Below are positions 1-9,055 of a DNA stretch of 23,753 bases, piece by piece. A program made the position numbers and the translations under genes. Numbering within the stretch: position 1 is the stretch's first letter; each line of letters opens with the position of its first letter. The DNA lies in assembly GCA_049999725.1 (NCBI GenBank), contig JBNGIS010005777.1:1-23753 (forward strand), given 5' to 3'. Under the pieces are notes generated by a model. The model saw only the letters and a list, made by a program, of their open reading frames with translations. It made no database searches and had not been told where the DNA came from. Source of the stretch: Haplomitrium mnioides. Its lineage: Eukaryota > Marchantiophyta > Haplomitriopsida > Calobryales.

Positions 1-7
1 GAAGCTT

Positions 8-9
<2 letters not shown>

Positions 10-70
<61 letters not shown>
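10..70. repeat. (GA)n microsatellite
   Basis: An uninterrupted run of about 30 GA dinucleotides. A similar (GA)n tract lies at 8553-8727, and both are followed by related sequence, so the two tracts probably belong to copies of one repeated element rather than arising independently. Confidence 0.95.
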
Positions 71-73
<3 letters not shown>

Positions 74-212
74 ATGAAAGGAGTCGATTGGTGAGGAGCG
101 GAGAGTTTGAACTAGTTGTAGGACCTACCTGATTGAGAGTGTGAATAGGAAGCCTTGTTAAATAAATGTAAAGGCTAGGTGGAAAAGAGAGAGGAATAGT
201 TTTACAGGTCAT
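71..212. repeat. Block related to the 8.7-9.06 kb repeat
   Basis: About 40 bases at 165-210 (core ctaggtggaaaagagagagg, then a tagttttacaggt-like stretch) match 8733-8770 closely. The earlier stretch near 110-128 (aactagttgtagga) matches the same motif again. No coding sequence is seen. I infer a fragment of the LTR or flank of the element that also occupies 8.5-9.06 kb, into which gypsy element A inserted at 213. Confidence 0.5.
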
Positions 213-578
213 TGAATATTAAAAAACTCAAAGACAAACTCCAAATGAGAAAGAGCTCACAGTAAACTCTAATATAGTTCTTCAACCAAATGCAACTCAA
301 TGCCCAAGCTAAGACCAAGAGTGTGAGCAAAAGCTAATAAACCAAAGAACCCAAGTGATTTGAGAAGAACTCCAGAATAAAAAGTGGGGCAATGAAGCCC
401 TTGTATTTATATAAGAGAAAAAGGTGTCATCCTCTTTACTTCACTTACAAGTCACTTCCAATTTCAACCCTAAAAGTGATCACTTAAAGTCACTCCTAAT
501 TTCAACCCTAAAAAGTGATCTTATGCTACGTCTCTAAAAGTAACTTCAAAGATGAATATTCTTAAATTAATCTCAACA
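213..578 (-). repeat. 3' LTR of gypsy element A
   Basis: This block aligns along its length with 1899-2282: shared stretches include ttcttcaaccaaat, ccaaagaacccaagtgattt, gtggggcaatga and acttccaatttcaaccctaa. It has a TATA-like TATATAAATA on the minus strand at 404-413. Its left end starts with TG. Its right end (the U3 start) runs into integrase, so a few U3 bases are probably lost. The other LTR carries a small insertion near 1975-2030. Confidence 0.85.
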
Positions 579-1262
579 TATTGGCATTTTTTTGCCAAAT
601 TTGAGAAATAGCAAGATGGTTTTGGACATCTTGCATAGAGGAAGATAAATAAAACAAAAAGGTAGAAAGAATTGGAACATTAGAAGAGGAAGGAGAAAGC
701 AAACCATCAGAAACAAGAGGATGTTGACTAGAATTAAGAAAGAAAAGAGAAAATCTACTACTTGCTCGTTTGGAGTTTTTGTATGCAAACTCCACAATCG
801 GTAAAGAAAACTATTCCAATTCGTGTGATGAACGTTGATGAACGCTCAAAGTATATCCTCTACAATGTGCTTTGTGTGTTCAATTCGCCAATCTGTTTGA
901 GAATGACAAGCCATAGACATAGATAGTTTGGTCCCCAAAAGTGTGAACAACTTTTGCCAAAACTTTCGAGTGAATTGTGGATCTCTATCAAATACTAGCA
1001 TCTTTGGCATTCCATGATATCGAAAGTAAATCTTATCAATTCTCGAACATCCATTGTATTCACCGTCAATGCTAGATAAATTTGTTTATTTAGTTTATCC
1101 TTAAACACCACAATGGCAGGAAAGCCACAAGGCATGGCTAGAAGCAAAGTGACAAGATCTAAACTTACATATTCCTAATGGGCAGTAAGAATTGATAGTG
1201 GTTGAAGAAGGCCAGATGGTTTTTGATTTGAAGCCTTGTTTTCCTCATAACTTTCACAAGAA
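562..1262 (-). pseudogene. Ty3/gypsy integrase (element A), degenerate
   Basis: Integrase inserts retrotransposon cDNA into the genome. Read on the minus strand in changing frames, the order is: the end of the zinc-binding domain (CEENKASNQKPSGLLQP, about 1225-1255); the first catalytic Asp region (VSLDLVT, near 1160); a core stretch ending TMDVRELI; the second Asp region (MPKMLVFDRDPQFTRKFWQ, about 950-1015); the Glu region (IEHTKHIVEDIL, about 840-880); and the C-terminal part (EFAYKNSKRASSRFSLFFLN to QDVQNHLAISQIWQKNAN). In-frame stops and at least one frameshift make it non-functional. The three acidic catalytic positions still appear present. It follows gag with no protease or RT in between, so a large deletion joined them. 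Confidence 0.85.
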
Positions 1263-1872
1263 AAAACAAAGCCATGAACATCTCAAGCTAGGTTTTGCCA
1301 CCACTAAGTGCATTGAAGCAACTCTATAACTTCCATTCTTGGGCGACGCTTCAATCCACGAACAAAGTGCTTCTTCCTTTCTTATATCAAGAATTTGCAT
1401 AATTTTATCTTGAAAATGTGTCATATAGCTTCTCACTGTACCAAGTTGCTTCAATTTGGCTAATCGATCTCTCGTTAATTTTGAAGCATTTACAACCCTA
1501 AATCTTGAAATCATTGCTTCTTTGAATTTTCACCAAGAAACAATAGGAGCAACAAATCCTCATTGTGCTTGTTCTCCACCACGTCTTTGCAACTCTTTGT
1601 AATTAAGTTGTCGCAAATAGAATTCATCGACCATCTTCTCTACTGTTTTTAGCTTCAAAATATTGCTCACAATCGAATATAATGTTCTCATATGCACGAC
1701 AAACTATCTTCCTATCATATGCTTTTGGCTTTGGAAATTGTCCATAACTCTCTTCTTCTTGAAAAGTTGCTCTTTCTTTCATTCTTACTTCCAAAATGAG
1801 TGAAAGATGCTCAAGCCATTGTGGCATTGGTTGAACTACTACCTCTTGGTTCTCTATGTAACTCACCAACAA
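1263..1872 (-). pseudogene. Ty3/gypsy gag (element A), degenerate
   Basis: Gag forms the retrotransposon particle. Two open stretches are joined by a broken one. The first (1624-1872) starts MLVSYIENQEVVVQPMPQ and ends near a REDGR sequence. The second (1254-1514) contains ASKLTRDRLAKLKQLGTVRS followed by YMTHFQDKIMQILDI, the alpha-helical signature of retrotransposon gag capsid domains. Between them KFKEAMISRF fits the same domain, with stops. The first open stretch ends only about ten bases from the primer-binding site at 1883-1896. No zinc knuckle is seen, because the deletion that removed protease and RT begins inside or just after gag. Confidence 0.75.
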
Positions 1873-1882
1873 AAAGAAACAG

Positions 1883-1896
1883 TGGCTCTGACACCA
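1883..1896 (-). promoter_or_regulatory. Primer-binding site, initiator tRNA-Met type
   Basis: On the minus strand this reads TGGTGTCAGAGCCA, one base different from the TGGTATCAGAGCC-type site used by many plant LTR retrotransposons to prime reverse transcription with tRNA-iMet. It lies two bases from the CA end of the 5' LTR (1899), which fixes both the LTR boundary and the minus orientation of element A. Confidence 0.85.
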
Positions 1897-1898
1897 AT

Positions 1899-2300
1899 GT
1901 AAGAGAACTCAAAGACCAAATCCAAATGAGTAAGAACTCATAGTGAACTCTAATAGAGTTCTTCAACCAAATACCAATAAGGCAAACAAAGGCAAGGAAA
2001 ACCACAACAACATAACTCTAATAAAGTTATACAACTCAAAGCCCAAGTTTAGGCCAAGAGTGCAAGCAAAAACGAAGCAGCCAAAGAACCCAAGTGATTT
2101 GAGAGGAACTTTAGAATGAAGAGTGGGGCAATGAATCCCTTCTATTTATATAAGAGAAGAAGGTATCAACCCTTTTCTCTTCCTTACAAGTCACTTCCAA
2201 TTTCAACCCTAAAAGTGACCCTCTTATTTTACTTCTCTAAAAGTAACCTCAAAGGTAAATAATCTTAAAATGATTTCAACCCTAAAAGTGACCCTCTACC
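1899..2300 (-). repeat. 5' LTR of gypsy element A
   Basis: This is the partner of 213-578. Its plus-strand left end begins TGTAAGAGAACTC, the complement of an LTR ending in ACA. The minus-strand TATA-like TATATAAATA is at 2143-2152. Alignment with the other LTR is clear to about 2282, and the true right end lies between there and about 2301. Relative to its partner it has an insertion around 1975-2030 that repeats part of its own sequence (ctctaatagagttcttc / ctctaataaagttatac). The many differences between the two LTRs mean the insertion is old. Confidence 0.8.
2143..2152 (-). promoter_or_regulatory. TATA box of element A 5' LTR
   Basis: TATATAAATA on the minus strand matches the plant TATA consensus. 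The same sequence occurs at the equivalent place in the other LTR (404-413), so it was part of the ancestral U3 promoter. Confidence 0.6.
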
Positions 2301-2320
2301 ACTTCCTTCAATCCTCTCTA

Positions 2321-2750
2321 TTGGATTAGATCCACCTTAGAACTAAGTTGCTTCACTACTTGACTATATTTCTTTAGAGCAATATGTTTTGTTTGCTTCA
2401 TTCATAGTAATTCAGTCATTACTCTAGATTCATAACCCATATCTCAAAAATGTTTCAACATGGCTTCTGTCAACATAGTATAAGTAGGTTTAGAGGCCAC
2501 CTCCAAAGAACCATACCACTTTTGAGTGAGATGCGTGAGCAATCTCAGTAGAAGTTTTAATCAATCAGCCTTTGTATTTCTCCATCTATTTCTAATACCA
2601 ATTCAAATCAATCCATATAAGAATCTACAACATCTCTTCCTCTATTTCCACTAAAACTTTTATATTTAAATCTTGTCTTATTTGGAGTAGCTCTTGGAAT
2701 ATGAACTGCAAAAGTTGGATCCTCCACTAGGAGAGTTATTTATGATCAAG
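2321..2750 (-). pseudogene. Ty3/gypsy gag capsid domain, probably inverted part of element B
   Basis: Minus-strand translation gives a gag domain in order: IPRATPNKTRFKYKSFSGN, GRDVVDSYMD, FELVLEIDGEIQRLID, LTHLTQKWYGSLEVASK, PTYTMLTEAMLKHF, DMGYESRVMTELL, MKQTKHIALKKYSQVVKQL and SSKVDLI. This is the usual plan of plant gypsy gag proteins, with scattered stop codons. Element B on the plus strand starts at about 2805 with the part of gag that should come next (FQEAIDATKRYELSNQN), so the most economical reading is that roughly 480 bp of B's gag has been flipped. A separate element in the opposite orientation remains possible. Confidence 0.7.
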
Positions 2751-2804
2751 GTGTATATTCAAGGATTGTCACCATCCACACAATACTATTGTTGTCAGTA
2801 AAAG

Positions 2805-3655
2805 CCAACCATCTTTCAGGAGGCAATTGATGCAACAAAGAGATATGAGCTTTCAAATCAGAATATTGAATCAAAAAGCCAGAATTTCTACTATTCTAAT
2901 AAGTAAAACCAAGAGGAAGATGGAAAATTATGAGGAAGAATTGCCTACTTCATCAATATCAAGTTCCAATATGGATGATTCAGCTAAATTGGAATCTGAT
3001 TCCAAAAAAGGTGTTAAGGTTGGAAAGAATTGGGCATTAAGTTTGAAGACTTTGAAGTATGTGGTGGCTGTTTTGAGAAAGAAATTTTCACAATTGGAAA
3101 TCCATTTAGCTACATCAAAGGGTAAGAGACCTTCAACAATAGAACAACAAAGAGTTTATTCTACAAATTGTGCACGTGAAGGCTAAACTACAGTTGAATA
3201 CCGCATATAGACCAATAGTATGCATTGTACCTATTGTGGGAGGTCAAGAAATTTATTGGCTACTTATCGAGTGCTATCCAACATGGTTTTAATGCGTAAT
3301 CAGAAGGAGGTGATGCCACAAGTTCAATAGCTGCAAGATAATTTTGATCTTGTGTATTTGAATCAGACAAAGTTGGTTTATTTATTTATCATATCATATA
3401 GGACTCAACAATATTTGAATCAACCACTAGTAGCAGGAGTTTCCAGAACGATGCCTCAACCCATTCAATTGGCCAAGGCAAGTTGGTATGTTTTAATTGT
3501 AGAGATCTGAAACACTTTGTGAACTCATGCTCACATCGAAAACCACAAATAAGAAATATTTTGTTGTGTAGAAGTTGTATGGAAGGAGGCCAAACGAGAG
3601 CTAAATTCTCAAAGTCAATTCAATCTCCTGAGCGTGTTGTTTGACATATTCAAAT
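2805..3655 (+). pseudogene. gag C-terminal part with CCHC zinc knuckle (element B)
   Basis: The stretch starts in the frame containing FQEAIDATKRYELSNQN, the helical segment that ends gypsy gag capsid domains. It runs through a lysine-rich and serine-rich linker (open reading frame 2827-3186 in another frame, showing a frameshift). It ends in a nucleic-acid-binding zinc knuckle at 3489-3530, CFNCRDLKHFVNSC, with the exact CX2CX4HX4C spacing. A second knuckle-like sequence follows (CRSCMEGGQ) without its His/Cys partners. Gag packages the element's RNA. Several stops interrupt the frame near 3190-3300. Confidence 0.8.
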
Positions 3656-3788
3656 TTAAGAAAAAGACAAAATCGACATCAGACAGATTATGAACATCAA
3701 GTCCGATTATGAACATCAAGTTTATTGAGTAAAGACCCATAGTGCTTCAAAGAAGAAGACTCTAGAAAAGAAAGAGACATCTAATAAA

Positions 3789-4520
3789 TTGCATGTAAAA
3801 ATTCTTAACTGTTCTTCTATGCTTGTTAATGAAGATTTAAAAGATTCAGATTATGATCGGAATAATCCCAAATTATTTTCTAAAGCAGACCATGACATGC
3901 CCAAAGAAGTCCGATCAAAAATGCAAATGAGTTGCATAAACAAGTTTGGTTCAAAGATCCACAACCTACCAAGAAACAAATTCGAAAAGATGAAGGTTGA
4001 TGAATTGCTCAAAGGCAGCCGACATTGAAGGTCGTCAAGGTAATATTACGTTTGAAGAACTGTTGAGAGTATTTCTTCAATCAAAGTGGGCAGTCTAAAG
4101 ATTAGTAGTGGGAAGTATGGAAAAACTAGTAATGCCTACAGCTCATGCATGGAACGCAAAAGTTCGTGATGACATGAGTGCTCCAGAAGTTGACATAGAG
4201 ATTGTAGGATGTATTATTTGAGAAGTACCTATGGATGGAAAATCATATATGAACATTATGATCGAGAAGAAAATGCATGATGTGGAAGTCAAGAGTCTCA
4301 AGCCCACTCGTAAAATTCTTTGAAGGGCGATTCAAACTTGAGTAACTTCGATGGGGGCGTTAAAAGAAGTTCCAAAAATTATTGGTGGAGTCACTTTTCG
4401 ATTCGATTATATGGTAATTAAGTTGTCGATGATGAGTTCACATCAACTATTATTGGGAAGACCTTGGTTATGCAAAGCTAGAGTGGCTACATATTGGAAG
4501 AAAAAAGAAAATGATGTTGG
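3789..4520 (+). pseudogene. Protease region of element B pol
   Basis: Retroviral-type aspartic protease cuts the Gag-Pol polyprotein. At 4195-4310 the frame reads EVDIEIVGCII, EVPMDGKSYMNIMIEKKMH. The DGKSxxxNIM sequence occupies the place of the active-site D(S/G)GS loop of gypsy proteases of the DGGSGVNVM type. About 65 codons later comes LLGRPWLCKARVATYW, the conserved ILGRPWL end of the domain (about 4445-4500). Stops break the frame at about 4220 and 4321. The open stretch 3789-4028 (NEDLKDSDYDRNNPKLFSK) is the gag-protease spacer and matches nothing I recognise. Confidence 0.7.
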
Positions 4521-4939
4521 GTCATAGTCCTCAAATCACTTTGCCGCTAACCAAGGAGGTTTATCAAGGAGAAACAACAAAAGAGATGTCTGGATATACT
4601 TCTAAGTGGTCGTCGGAAGCTGAGACTGAGAAACAAAAGATTGATGCAGGTCTCCAATAGTCACGAGTGGAGGTAATTGAAGAAATCCAAGGAGGACATC
4701 AAATTTAGAGAGGAGAAACATCCAAAAGAAATTAACGGACCCGAAATTCAATGTCAAAATGTTACGATGATTGGTGATTTACCCTTAGGATCCGATGATA
4801 TAGTTGAAAGGCCTAGTGTTGTTGCGGCTCTTTCACCATCTCATACGAAACTAGCAGCTATATGAGAAGGATTTTCCAAGGAAGATGAAGTTCATATGGT
4901 GAACGTCGGAACGGTGGCCAATCCAAATTTTTTAGAAAG

Positions 4940-6110
4940 ATCTACAAAGAGAGGACTGGAGCTACCTTGGAAGCATGTAAGGAGCAATTATATGAGTACC
5001 AAGATATTTTTGTATGGAGTTATAAGGGTTTGAAGGAAGTGGCACCAGAAAATTTTCAACATTGGATTTAGCTGCAAGGAGACAACGTTTTAGTTTGTCA
5101 AAGACAATATCATTTGAATATGAATTTCTCCTTAAAAGTGAAGAGATACACAAGTTGATTGAAGCGGATTTTATTTTTCAAGTAGCTAATTCATAGTAGG
5201 TTTCTCCCATTGTGATCATTCCAAAGAAGGGAGGAAAAATCTGAAATACTTGTGGATTTCCGAAAGCTGAATGCAATGACAAAGAAGGACTTCAATTCAA
5301 AAAAGATGATGGTGTTTGGGTTGTGTAATGCGCTTGCGACATTTACTTAATTGATGACTATTGCGTTCAAACAATATCTACAGGTTTTATTCGAAGTGTT
5401 TCTTGATGATTTCTGTGTTCATTCAACTATTGGAAGTCATCTCAGCTTTCTTTGAAAATGTTTTAATAAGTGTTGGAAATTCAAAATCTGTTTGCATCTA
5501 AAGAATTGCTATTTTGGGATGTCCAAATGGATCCTACTAGGACATCAGACTTTGAAAGAAGTGACTACATTGGATATGACAAAGGTAAAGGTAAATTGTG
5601 GATTTGCCGATTCTGACAAATTTGAAAGAAGTCTGCATGTTCTTTGTTTATTACCAACAGATGATTGAGGGATATGCTTGGATTGTGGAATTGTTGACAA
5701 AATTACTCACAAAAACTAAAGAGTAGAATTGGACGAAAGAATGCTATAAAGCGTTTGGTGAATTGAAGCAAAAGTTGATTACTGGTCCCATCATGGTGGT
5801 GTCGGATTGGACAAAGAAGTTCCATGTATATGTGGATACATCTGGAGCTGCGATTAGAGTGGTGTTAAGCCAAAAACAAGAAGGGAAAAATGAACATCCA
5901 ATTTATTATGCTAGTCAACAACTATCTTTTCTTGAGCAGAATTATCATATTACCAAGAGGGAAGGATTGGGAATAATTTATGTGATTAAAAAATTCTGAC
6001 ATTATGTGTTGGGAGATTGGCGAGATGGATTTTTTTATCAGAAGAATTTGAGTTTGAAGTGCATATGTGATCTAAGAAGGTTCACGCGAATGCGGATTTC
6101 TTGTCAAAGC
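4940..6110 (+). pseudogene. Reverse transcriptase and RNase H (element B), degenerate
   Basis: RT copies the element's RNA, and RNase H removes the RNA strand. Readable blocks in order are: CKEQLYEYQDIFVWSYKGLK (about 4975-5030); LVDFRKLNAMTKKDF (about 5245-5295); FGLCNALATF (about 5315-5345); the catalytic FLDDF at 5399-5413, the gypsy form of the YxDD motif; CYFGMSKWILLGH; and RNase H with AFGELKQKLITGPIMVVSDW, FHVYVDTSGAAIRVVLSQKQ, HPIYYASQQLSFLEQNYH and REGLGIIYVIKKF (5763-5999). The block between KKDF and FGLCNA is missing, which removes the first catalytic Asp of RT. Multiple stops are present, so the gene is dead. Confidence 0.88.
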
Positions 6111-7463
6111 TAGACGGAGAGTCAACAATAGATCAACTTGATGATCAATTGGTGGATGAACATCTCTTCAAAGTATTGAAACATTCAAAATTCAAGGGGA
6201 TTCTTAATTATTTGAAATATCAGGTAGTTCTTGATGGTATGATGCCAATGAAGAGAGGGTTGTTTCAACATAAAATGTTGTCTTATATGTTATTCAAAGG
6301 AATTTCTATAAATTAGGTCTCGATGAAGTTCTTTGGAGATGCATGAATGGAGATAATTGGAAGAAAATAATTTCAGTATTACATGAGGATATGGAAGGAT
6401 GTCATTTTGCAACAATGAATACGATGAAGAAGATTTTGGAGAGTCGTTATTGGTGGTCAAAAATGCATAAGAATGTGGTAAAATTTATTAAACAATGTGA
6501 TCTGTGTCAACAGACTAGACAATTGATGGCAACATCTCATTGGCCATTAACCTCAATTTTGTCTTTGGCTCTTTTTGAGAAATAGGGAATTGATTTTGTG
6601 AGGCTGATTTAACCTCTAGCCAGATAGATGCAAAAGAGGTATATCTTGGTGGCGACAAATTATGCAACCAAATGGGTAGAAGCTAAGCCAGTGAAGAGGG
6701 ATCTATAGACATGGTAGCAAAATTTTCATTAAATCACACTATTAGCTAGTTCAGGTGTCCATTGGAACCAGTAAGTGACCAAAGATTTCATTTCCTCAAT
6801 TGGATGATTAAATTTTGATGAGACAATATTTGATTAAACATGAGAAGACTACACCATATAACCTGAAAGCGAATGGTCATACCAAAAAAGTTAATGGGAT
6901 TTTGTATAAATCTTAAATAAGATTGCATGAGCTGATAAGATATCATAGAATAAGAAGGTATGAGCAACATTATGAGCTTATCGAACCACAAAGAAGAATT
7001 CAATGCAGAAGACATCTTATTTCTTGGTTTATGGAATGTACGCGATTATGCTAGTGGAATGAGTTGTTCCAACATTGCCAATTCAGATTACCAATGGACA
7101 ACTAGTTGAGGAAAATATGTGGAAAAGGATGCATGATATTCTTTGATTGGAAGAAGAAAGGACAATAAGTTTGGAGAAGAATGAAGAGATTCAGTGGTAG
7201 TGGAAGTAGAGACATGACAAGAATCCGAGATTAATTATAGTAAAAGAAGATGAATTGGTTTTGGTCTATGATTCACGTTATCAATTGTTCTCTGAGAAGC
7301 TTTAGACTAGATAGGATGGTCCTTATCGAGTACTTTGGGTGCAAAACAATGGATCTATAGAATCAAGTATTTTGGATGGAAAGATTTTGCCTACTCGTAT
7401 TAATGACTATCAATTGAAGAAATACTATCCAAAAGAAGATGCTTGCAAGGATGTTGCGCAGTA
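6101..7463 (+). pseudogene. Integrase (element B), degenerate
   Basis: Blocks in order: spacer with LDGESTIDQLDDQLVDEHLF; the HHCC zinc-binding domain at 6343-6585 (VLHEDMEGCHFATMNTMKKI, then RYWWSKMHKNVVKFIKQCDLCQQ), all four ligands visible; the catalytic core start GIDFV (about 6588) followed by YILVATNYATKWVEAKPVKR; a decayed middle; LWAYRTTKKNSMQKTSYFLV (about 6970); and the C-terminal part with KEDELVLVYDSRYQ, DGPYRVLW and TRINDYQLKKYYP up to about 7440. Many stop codons between 6590 and 7000 destroy the core. Order and wording are those of plant Ty3/gypsy integrases. Confidence 0.88.
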
Positions 7464-8221
7464 GAAAGAGGAGTGCGTGAGGAGGTTTTTGGAAAGAAAG
7501 GATTGGAATATGTTATCCATGGTTATTTTCAAAAAAAATGAATGAAATAAAGTAGAAGGAATGCGAAACCTTTGAAAACTTGCTTAGTTGGTGATTCAAA
7601 GTTGAATGGAAGGAATTAGATTTTATTTTTGAAGATAAAGTAAGAGAGATGAACTTACGAGATTCCAAAGTCAAGTAGTAGAAATTGTTCCCAAATGGTG
7701 CATTGGAGGTATATCAAAATCTGATTTGCTTAATCAAAATCGGATTGGTTTTTGTTGGTGGACTGTAGAAGAGCGTCATATAAATCACAATGAGGAAGAT
7801 TGGTTTAACAGTTGTGGAAGACTTGAAAGATTATTTTCACACTAAGTCTTGCATCATGCCAAGAGGATGAAAGAGAATGTGTATTGCTAGACATCAATTT
7901 GAATGCAAGCGTTTTCTATTTTGCCAGATCAAAGAATAAGAGCCCAAATAGAGGAATACCGAATCAGAAAAGGAAAAATAGATGGGCATGGATAAAGCAG
8001 AAGGGATTACTTATGTGCTATCTAGGCATGTTAAAATCTTCCATGTTCTAGAGATTACATATGATTTGCAAAAGTGTTTGCATTGCCAATGATTATAGGG
8101 ATTTGTCAAAAGAATGTGGGAAGTGAATATCAGTGTAGTTTTAAATTCATGTGATTAAAGATCCTTTTTTGCATGATTTTATTTAGCTCTTTGCATATAT
8201 CCTACTTCAGTTAAAGTTCAA
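7464..8221 (+). other. Region downstream of integrase, weakly coding
   Basis: No domain is recognised. One plus frame starting near 7785 stays protein-like with four internal stops over about 300 bases (MRKIGLTVVEDLKDYFHTK, CIARHQFECKRFLFCQIKE, MDKAEGITYVLSRHVKIFH). This could be an extra post-integrase reading frame of element B or unrelated decayed DNA. No polypurine tract and LTR start could be fixed. Confidence 0.3.
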
Positions 8222-8542
8222 ATACATCACCAATGCCGGTATGATTATGTTGTTAAACGCTTGGAGGGGCTACACCAAGGGGTGGTTGGGTTTATAAGAG
8301 GGAAAATTGCGCATTACTTTGAGCACTCATGGAGAAAGAACCCGACAATCTAGTTTGCGCCTTTCATACTACATCAGTTAGAGGATTCGAGGTTATGTAA
8401 TGATGAAGAACGTTGGTTGCTCGAGAAGGAGAGCAGAGCAATGTCTGAAGAGATAGTTTGGATAGGTGGAATCCCAAGTAAGCCCGTGCAAAAATCCTGG
8501 GTGATGCCATTCAAAGATCCCATAGAAGGTGAAGAAGCGGAG
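8222..8542 (+). pseudogene. Unrecognised reading frame ending at a splice-donor-like site
   Basis: One frame is open for about 105 codons except for a single TAG near 8352. It reads HQCRYDYVVKRLEGLHQGVV, GKIAHYFEHSWRKNPTI, then ILHQLEDSRLCNDEERWLLE and IVWIGGIPSKPVQKSWVMPF. The composition is that of a real globular protein. It ends at AG|GTAAGA (8541-8547), a good 5' splice site, immediately before the (GA)n tract. I do not recognise the family. Its position after integrase would suit an extra retroelement ORF, but a captured host exon is equally possible. Confidence 0.35.
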
Positions 8543-8550
8543 GTAAGAAT

Positions 8551-8552
<2 letters not shown>

Positions 8553-8588
<36 letters not shown>

Positions 8589-8688
8589 NNNNNNNNNNNN
8601 NNNNNNNNNNNNNNNNNNNNNNNNNNNNNNNNNNNNNNNNNNNNNNNNNNNNNNNNNNNNNNNNNNNNNNNNNNNNNNNNNNNNNNNN

Positions 8689-8727
<39 letters not shown>
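8553..8727. repeat. (GA)n microsatellite containing a 100-N gap
   Basis: GA repeats run on both sides of exactly 100 N (8589-8688), a conventional assembly gap of unknown true size. The tract length is therefore not known, and long serine-leucine or arginine-glutamate reading frames through it have no meaning. Confidence 0.95.
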
Positions 8728-8729
<2 letters not shown>

Positions 8730-9055
8730 TATCTAGGTGGAAAGAGAGAGAACTAGTTTTGTAGGTGGACGGATCTGTGGGATAAGGCTTTGGCCGACGA
8801 GTTGAAGATCTTCGTAATCTACCAAAATAGAAGTAGGATTTTCGAAGAGCGCACAAGACAAAAGACACGTATAATCGTTAAAATTAGCGGAGAACTATCT
8901 AGGTGGAAAGAGAGGGAACTAGTTTTGTAGGTGGACGGATCTGTGGGATAAGGCTTTGGCCGACGAGTTGAAGATCTTCGTAATCTACCAAAACAGAAGT
9001 AGAATTTTCGAAGAGCGCACAAGACAAAAGACACGTATAATTGTTAAAATTAGCG
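8724..9055. repeat. Tandem duplication, two 166-bp units
   Basis: Units 8724-8889 and 8890-9055 are the same length and differ at about four positions (for example cgtataatcg versus cgtataattg). The duplication is therefore young compared with the surrounding decayed retroelements, or it has been homogenised. The start of the unit (ctatctaggtggaaagagag) also matches 165-200. Confidence 0.93.

Larger units (their letters stand above)
213..2300 (-). mobile_element. Ty3/gypsy LTR retrotransposon A, internally deleted
   Basis: The element reads right to left: 5' LTR (1899 to about 2300), primer-binding site (1883-1896), gag (1263-1872), integrase (562-1262) and 3' LTR (213-578). Protease, RT and RNase H are missing, and gag runs directly into the zinc-binding end of integrase near 1263. 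No polypurine tract survives before the 3' LTR. The integrase wording (NKASNQKPSGLLQP, FDRDPQFTRKFWQ) is typical of plant Ty3/gypsy, chromovirus-like integrases. The element cannot move by itself. The far right end is uncertain by about 20 bases, and no convincing target-site duplication is seen. Confidence 0.85.
2805..7463 (+). mobile_element. Ty3/gypsy LTR retrotransposon B, degenerate internal region
   Basis: In plus order the internal domains are gag C-terminal part with zinc knuckle, aspartic protease, RT, RNase H, and integrase through its C-terminal domain. The order protease-RT-RNaseH-integrase defines Ty3/gypsy. Stops and frameshifts occur throughout, and the RT palm is partly deleted near 5290-5310. 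No LTR pair could be matched: the sequence left of 2805 is an inverted gag piece and element A, and candidate LTR-like sequence lies beyond 7.5 kb. The related blocks at 71-212 and 8724-9055 may be remains of its LTRs. Confidence 0.85.

Noticed and set aside
208-2419. GTCAT on both sides as a target duplication of element A (208-212 and 2415-2419)
   Set aside because: The right copy lies inside an unrelated gag coding stretch that continues on both sides of it, so the LTR cannot extend that far. The match is chance.
6788-7015. Minus-strand ORF of 75 codons
   Set aside because: It lies opposite the integrase core of element B and is a shadow frame.
8374-8868. Long Ser-Leu and Arg-Glu reading frames
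   Set aside because: They run through a (GA)n tract and 100 N and are simple-repeat translations.
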